The notes under the pieces: model-generated
Database searches by the model: none
Seen by the model: the letters and a program-made list of their open reading frames with translations, nothing else
What the model was told of the DNA's origin: nothing
Part shown: positions 7,256 through 11,108 of the stretch, piece by piece
Layout of the letters: every line of letters begins with the position of its first letter
Numbering within the stretch: position 1 is the stretch's first letter
Source of the DNA: Stramenopiles sp. TOSAG23-2
Taxonomy: Eukaryota; Sar
Assembly: GCA_900128395.1 (NCBI GenBank)
Contig: LT649964.1
Coordinates: 1-11,108, forward strand
Direction: 5' to 3'
Length of the DNA stretch: 11,108 nucleotides
Position numbers and translations under genes: made by a program

Positions 7256-8645
7256 TTACTGCCTAGTGGCGGCTTCCAGTACGTCAGTCTCCTCAACATA
7301 CTGTGCATACTCTTTTGTGCTTTCAATTTTTTTAAAATGACGATCAACTGAAGTTTTAAATTTACCAAAACGTTTTCTTCCATCTCTTCTTAATACGCGC
7401 ATCCATGACCCTTTGTTAATTCTCGTCGTAATATTCCCACCATCAGCCGGGTGCATAAATGTTGTATAAATAGTATCATCAACACAAATAGTTTTTGTTG
7501 TCATTAATTGCCACATTGTAGTTTCAGTGACATCATCATCTTCCACAGTATTTAAACACGATTGAACAAATAAGCGCCTTTTTCTACTGTCGCATATATT
7601 TTGCCAGTCATTTTCAATGTACGTAGTAATACTATTATCCGTTGGATCTTGTTTAGAGCAGTCCATGTTTGTTTGGACTAAACACGATGTACCATCATCC
7701 CCAAGGAATACAACATCCTTTTCAGGATCGTTAGGGGAACGGTCGCGAGTGATGATTGCGCCTTCGTCTACACCACATCCACAAACAGTAAAATATACTG
7801 GAACTATTAATTCAACATTTTGCAACCAATCTACTGCATCAGTAAACGTCTCGCACGTTTCCATTGCGTCTCTTACGGCGTAACCTACAGGCCAATTCCC
7901 GACAATTAAACGAAACAGGTTTTGCAACATAACAATTTCGCCATATTTATCCATCCCTTTTGATCGTCGGTAGTTTACAGAAACTGAAAATGAATTTGCT
8001 TTCACTCCAGTTAATACACCAATATAGCCAACTGGGTGTGAAACGCAAAACATGTGTATATGTTAGTTAATTATTATATATTCTGGAACGTTATCGATAT
8101 GATTTTAAGTAAAAAAACGTACCCCATGTCGTGCAACTGAATAGAACTTCCTTGTTTTTCGTGTAATTTACCCGAATAGTTAAGTCAGACAATCCATCCA
8201 TATCCCAATCCATAGTGCGTATATGCAACGGGCTACCCGCAGCTTCAAATCTACCTTTGATAACAGATGTGCAGCCTGTTGATGCTTCATACGCAATTTG
8301 TAAGAGGACAACTTGCCCAAACGAAAGATTAGCAGCCTTTGCAATTCCATTTAACTCTTTTATATGTATAACCAACCCAAAGTAAGATGCAAATGAAATA
8401 ATAGGTGCAACTATTGATTCCCCATACTCTCCTAATATGTCTTTTGAAGCTTCCAATACAATCGGTAGTTTATCTTTGTAATCATTTATGATATGGGTCC
8501 ATCTATCTTCTGGTGGTAGATCAAGGTCAACAGTATAAGTTGGAACATTTTCAAATTTACTTTTATCGCGAAGTTGAGGAGATGAAATTTTCGTAGCAAC
8601 ACTCTTTCCCCTCTTCTTCGTTTTTGTTCTTGTCTTTTTTGGCAT
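7256..8645 (-). CDS. Acid ceramidase / NAAA-like Ntn-hydrolase amidase (two exons)
   Basis: Hydrolyses an amide-linked fatty acid, from ceramide or an N-acylethanolamine by family. Exon 1 is 8645-8123 and exon 2 is 8031-7256; the product has 432 residues. Splicing joins CTTW to VGYIGVLTG, the usual family sequence. The nucleophile is Cys125 in TGCTS. Other expected catalytic positions are Arg143 and Asp146 (RTMD), the N-x-R pair Asn194/Arg196, Asn296 (QTNMD) and Arg324 (DSRKR). VDLDLPPEDRW (39-49) is the N-terminal family motif. Known relatives are secreted or lysosomal precursors that cleave themselves before the Cys. Here the N-terminus is a Lys/Arg-rich stretch (8 basic residues in the first 14) with no signal peptide, so either the protein stays in the cytosol or nucleus, or a further 5' exon is missed. 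It is divergent from the alkaline ceramidase gene. Acid ceramidase versus NAAA cannot be decided here. Confidence 0.88.
8032..8122 (-). other. Intron of amidase gene (91 nt, phase 1)
   Basis: The donor is GTACGT (8122-8117) and the acceptor CACCCAG ends at 8032. A strong TAACTAAC branch-point motif lies at 8069-8062, about 30 nt before the acceptor. Unspliced reading hits a stop after about ten codons. The joined protein matches the family across the junction. Confidence 0.92.
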
Positions 8646-9077
8646 TGGTTAAACTTGTAATATATGTATACTGTATATATATGTATTCGATAATTCAATT
8701 TCAAAAGATAATAATGTTATACAATCGTATTGATTATTATATATCTTCCTGATAATTCGTATAATATATTTAAAAATATATGTCCAAATATATGTATACT
8801 ATTATATATAGACGATTTTTACAACATTAATATTAGATTATTGGCTACGTTATTGCACTATTGAATGACAAAATTTACCAATAATCAAAAGAAATATAAA
8901 GATGATATGAAATGAACTTTTTCACTTGATTTTCGAAATAATAATTGTCGTTTTTGAATATCTATACTTTTTGAGGGAACAAATACAAATTTGTATAAAA
9001 TGATACTTCTAACTTTCTTAAAAAGTAAAATGTATATACAATTTGTATGAATTTATGATTAATTTGTTAAACTTGTG

Positions 9078-9107
9078 TTTCTTTTCTTTTCTTTTCTTTT
9101 CTTTTCT
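9078..9107. repeat. (TTTTC)n pentanucleotide microsatellite
   Basis: About six tandem CTTTT/TTTTC units, a perfect polypyrimidine repeat on the plus strand. Confidence 0.92.
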
Positions 9108-9354
9108 ATCTGTGTATGTGTATGTTAATGTGTTTAGTCAAAATAATATAGTAATAAAAAATGTTGTTCTTTAAATTTTAAATAGCAGGTAAATAGGCCT
9201 TGTTAATAAATTTCGATGTCATTTCTTATAGTTGAAATTTTTATTACAATGCTGTGTCCATTGTACATATATTCTAGCATAGGACTACGCTTAAAACCAA
9301 TAGCATAGGACACAAGGGGTATTATTTTCAATTTGGCATTCGGATTTGGAACAA

Positions 9355-9392
9355 AACCTTAACCGAGGATATGAGGGTTAGGGTTAGGGTTA
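9355..9392. repeat. Telomere-like TTAGGG tract with complementary arm
   Basis: AGGGTTAGGGTTAGGGTTA (9374-9392) is three head-to-tail units of the TTAGGG telomere repeat. Just upstream, AACCTTAACC (9355-9364) can pair with GGTTAGGGTT (9376-9385) through one G-T wobble, with an 11-nt loop. It is too short for a chromosome end; it is an interstitial site. Confidence 0.8.
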
Positions 9393-9593
9393 TGATGAGT
9401 TTGGTTTTTTTTTTTTTTTTGTTGTTGAATTTAATAATTATTTATATTATTCCCAATAATAACCACAAATAACCCAATAAAAGTTGGATTTACAAGTATA
9501 TACATATGATGTGATGACACCACACCAACCTACATTACTGATCATGCCACATGGTAAATGTGATTACTACTACGACAACCTTCAAACACCACC

Positions 9594-10606
9594 ATGGCAG
9601 AATCGATTTTTGAAGCATTATTCTTTGGACAACCAAAATCAATCGCAAATAGTAGAAATAATATTGCTAATGCTAATAATTTAAATTCAAATGATAATAT
9701 CCAATTCGGTATTAATTGGTGTGAAAGTGATTATAAGAAAACGAAATATATAGCTGAATTTTATAATACTTTTACAAATATTGTGTATATATATGTTGGT
9801 ATTAAAGCTATATTGATTTCAAGACAAAAAAAACTTCCATTGCGTTTTTATTTGATTGCATATTTTGTATTATTCACTGGTATAACATCTGCATTATTTC
9901 ATGCAACTTTACAATTAACTCACCAAAGATTAGATGAAATTTTTGAAAATGCAAGTATGATATCAATATATCATACCGTATCGTCATTGTCCATTTATAA
10001 TACCACGACGTCAATCGAATTATATATATTGTTTCATGTTGCATTTTGTATTATAGGTATTTTATTTGTTACGTATTTTTTATTTTGTGAAATACATTTA
10101 ATTGGTATATCTATTTTAAGTGGTAAATTATTATATAATATTGTTACAAACAATGAAGAACAACATCAAGGAAAACACAAATTGTTGTTGTATCGTGTAA
10201 AACGAATATTATTTTTAACATTAATCGGTGGAATATGTTGGTTATTGGATCGTATAGCATGTGAACCATTAAAGTCATTTCGTTTTGGATATATACAATT
10301 ACATGCTTGGTGTAAGTTCTGCGTACATATATATATATATATTAACACATATGCAATTATATTTATAAATATATATAAGTTTTCTAACACAACAATATTT
10401 ATGATATATATATTTATTAAATATCATATATTATAGGGCATGTATTTACAGGACTTGCATTGCATGAAGTATTTATAATTACAGTTGCATTGCATTTATA
10501 TCGATATAGAAAAGTTAAAATAGATAATAACGACAAGTCAGTTAAGGATGCATCACATTATATGAAACCATTAAAAAATTATTTTACGCTGAGTAAATTG
10601 GTATAA
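9594..10606 (+). CDS. Alkaline ceramidase (two exons)
   Basis: A seven-helix membrane zinc amidase that splits ceramide into sphingoid base and fatty acid in ER or Golgi membranes. Exon 1 is 9594-10311 and exon 2 is 10437-10606; the product has 295 residues (human ACER3 has 267). Splicing creates LHAWWHVFTG. The active site of the ACER3 structure is fully matched: Ser99 and His103 (SALFH), Asp114, and His237/His241 (HAWWH), with the known spacings of 4, 11 and 4. The calcium-site segment is NWCESDY (41-47) plus Glu55, with Asn41 and Asp46 in place of the usual Asp and Asn. Helices lie at about 59-76, 83-101, 118-135, 141-163, 165-183, 203-220 and 241-261. The Asn-rich N-terminus (18-35) is longer than usual. 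The start has a good context (CACCATGG). It is divergent from the acid-type amidase. Confidence 0.94.
10312..10436 (+). other. Intron of alkaline ceramidase gene (125 nt, phase 1)
   Basis: The donor is GTAAGT at 10312 and the acceptor TTATAG ends at 10436. CTAAC at 10384-10388 lies 48 nt before the acceptor. The intron has no in-frame stop until its own last three bases, where the acceptor reads TAG. A retained intron would end the protein after 280 residues, without His241 and the last helix. Confidence 0.93.
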
Positions 10607-11108
10607 AATAGCAAATCAAAATGTATCAACGCTCCATGGGTATAAATATCAAAAAGTATAAAGTGTAAAAAGAAGTGTATAAAAAAATACGAGAGTCACA
10701 ACGAGCCGAATTCGTGTATAATTGTGTGTGTGACTGAAAAGACATTCGTCGTACGTACATGTTTTAAACAGCTACACGAAGTAATATAATAACTTAAAAG
10801 CTGATATACGTATAAATTATAAAAGATTAAAAAATAAAAAATATTTTTTTTTTTTTTAATTACACGCCTGTGGTCGGTTCATATTTTTTTATAATATTTT
10901 TTTCATGTTTCAACAACCCATCCCTCTATCTCTCTCTTTGCAGCTTTTTTAGTTTCCATCATTGTCAGTTTCTTGTTTTTCACATTTTAATAAAAGTCGT
11001 TCTCGTTCATTGTCACCCGCGTTCTCTCCTCATCATACACACATATCCTTGTTTTTACCCTAAAATCATTAAAAACTCCCCCCCCCCCCCTGCCTGAGTG
11101 AAATATAG
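10607..11108. other. 3' flank of alkaline ceramidase, no gene seen
   Basis: About 500 bp. It contains a small nested inverted repeat at 10694-10735, a T-tract at about 10845-10858, a CT-rich stretch ending in TTTGCAG at 10943 that resembles a splice acceptor, and a C13 run at 11078-11090. The open frame over the last 230 bp reads as Ser/His/Leu low complexity and is not credible as protein. Confidence 0.5.
11078..11090. repeat. C13 homopolymer
   Basis: Thirteen consecutive cytosines, striking in DNA this AT-rich. The exact length is prone to sequencing error. Confidence 0.8.

Larger units (their letters stand above)
8646..9593. promoter_or_regulatory. 948-bp divergent region between the two amidase genes
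   Basis: It holds the 5' flanks of the acid-ceramidase-like gene (minus) and the alkaline ceramidase gene (plus). Contents: very AT-rich DNA (8646-9060), a TTTTC pentanucleotide repeat, an 11-bp direct repeat TAGCATAGGAC (9275-9285 and 9301-9311), a telomere-like tract, and a T13-class homopolymer at about 9407-9420. I see no coding frame that looks real and no RNA gene. Confidence 0.5.

Noticed and set aside
9484-9684. 66-codon plus-strand frame overlapping the ceramidase start
   Set aside because: It is out of frame with the ceramidase, has no family resemblance, and ends inside the supported gene.
10592-10606. SKL near the C-terminus of the alkaline ceramidase
   Set aside because: The tripeptide is followed by a terminal Val, so it is not a C-terminal PTS1, and the protein is a multi-pass membrane enzyme.
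10870-11097. 75-codon plus-strand frame at the right end
   Set aside because: Ser/Leu/His/Phe low complexity from pyrimidine repeats and ending in the C13 run; no domain or codon pattern like the real genes.
1-11108. A bacterial origin, operon or prokaryotic defence system
   Set aside because: Spliceosomal introns, an axonemal dynein chain and peroxisomal targeting signals show eukaryotic nuclear DNA.

Overview
The window is nuclear DNA of an AT-rich eukaryote. Three of the seven genes have short GT-AG introns. The intergenic DNA is very AT-rich, with microsatellites and homopolymers. Several proteins carry asparagine runs, and all seven reading frames end in TAA. An axonemal inner-arm dynein light intermediate chain shows that the lineage builds motile cilia or flagella. 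Two C-terminal SKL tripeptides show that it has peroxisomes. A short TTAGGG-type tract would fit lineages with that telomere repeat (opisthokonts, many stramenopiles, some rhizarians and others). I cannot name the species. A flagellated protist, such as an AT-rich rhizarian or heterolobosean, or a zoosporic fungus-grade organism, is the most I would infer.

Layout. 1-880 (+): a crotonase-fold enoyl-CoA hydratase/isomerase, cut by the left edge and ending in SKL. 1199-2173 (-): a dienoyl-CoA isomerase (ECH1 type) with one 129-nt intron, also ending in SKL. 2556-3590 (+): an NADPH-dependent MDR alkenal/prostaglandin-reductase-like enzyme, divergent from ECH1 across a 382-bp spacer. 3981-5411 (+): an Asn-rich protein with a jacalin-like beta-prism pattern. 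5693-6406 (-): the dynein light intermediate chain p28/DNALI1. 7256-8645 (-): an acid-ceramidase/NAAA-like N-terminal-nucleophile amidase with a 91-nt intron. 9594-10606 (+): a seven-helix alkaline ceramidase with a 125-nt intron. The last 500 bp hold no gene that I can support.

Functional reading. The left end is a peroxisomal lipid group: two crotonases for unsaturated acyl-CoA oxidation, and a double-bond reductase without a visible peroxisomal signal. The right end holds two unrelated lipid amidases in divergent orientation, one of the Ntn type and one a membrane zinc enzyme. Five of the seven genes are thus lipid-metabolic by family. Whether this is a real cluster or chance cannot be settled from one window.

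Gene structure. All three introns are phase 1, are 91-129 nt long, have GTAAGT or GTACGT donors, and contain a CTAAC branch-point-like motif 30-48 nt before the acceptor. I found no mobile-element coding sequence, CRISPR array, rRNA or tRNA. The unexplained structure is a 14-bp inverted repeat pair 420 bp apart, whose core decamer occurs four times in the window, a telomere-like tract beside a complementary segment, and two protein-like stop-free segments in intergenic DNA.
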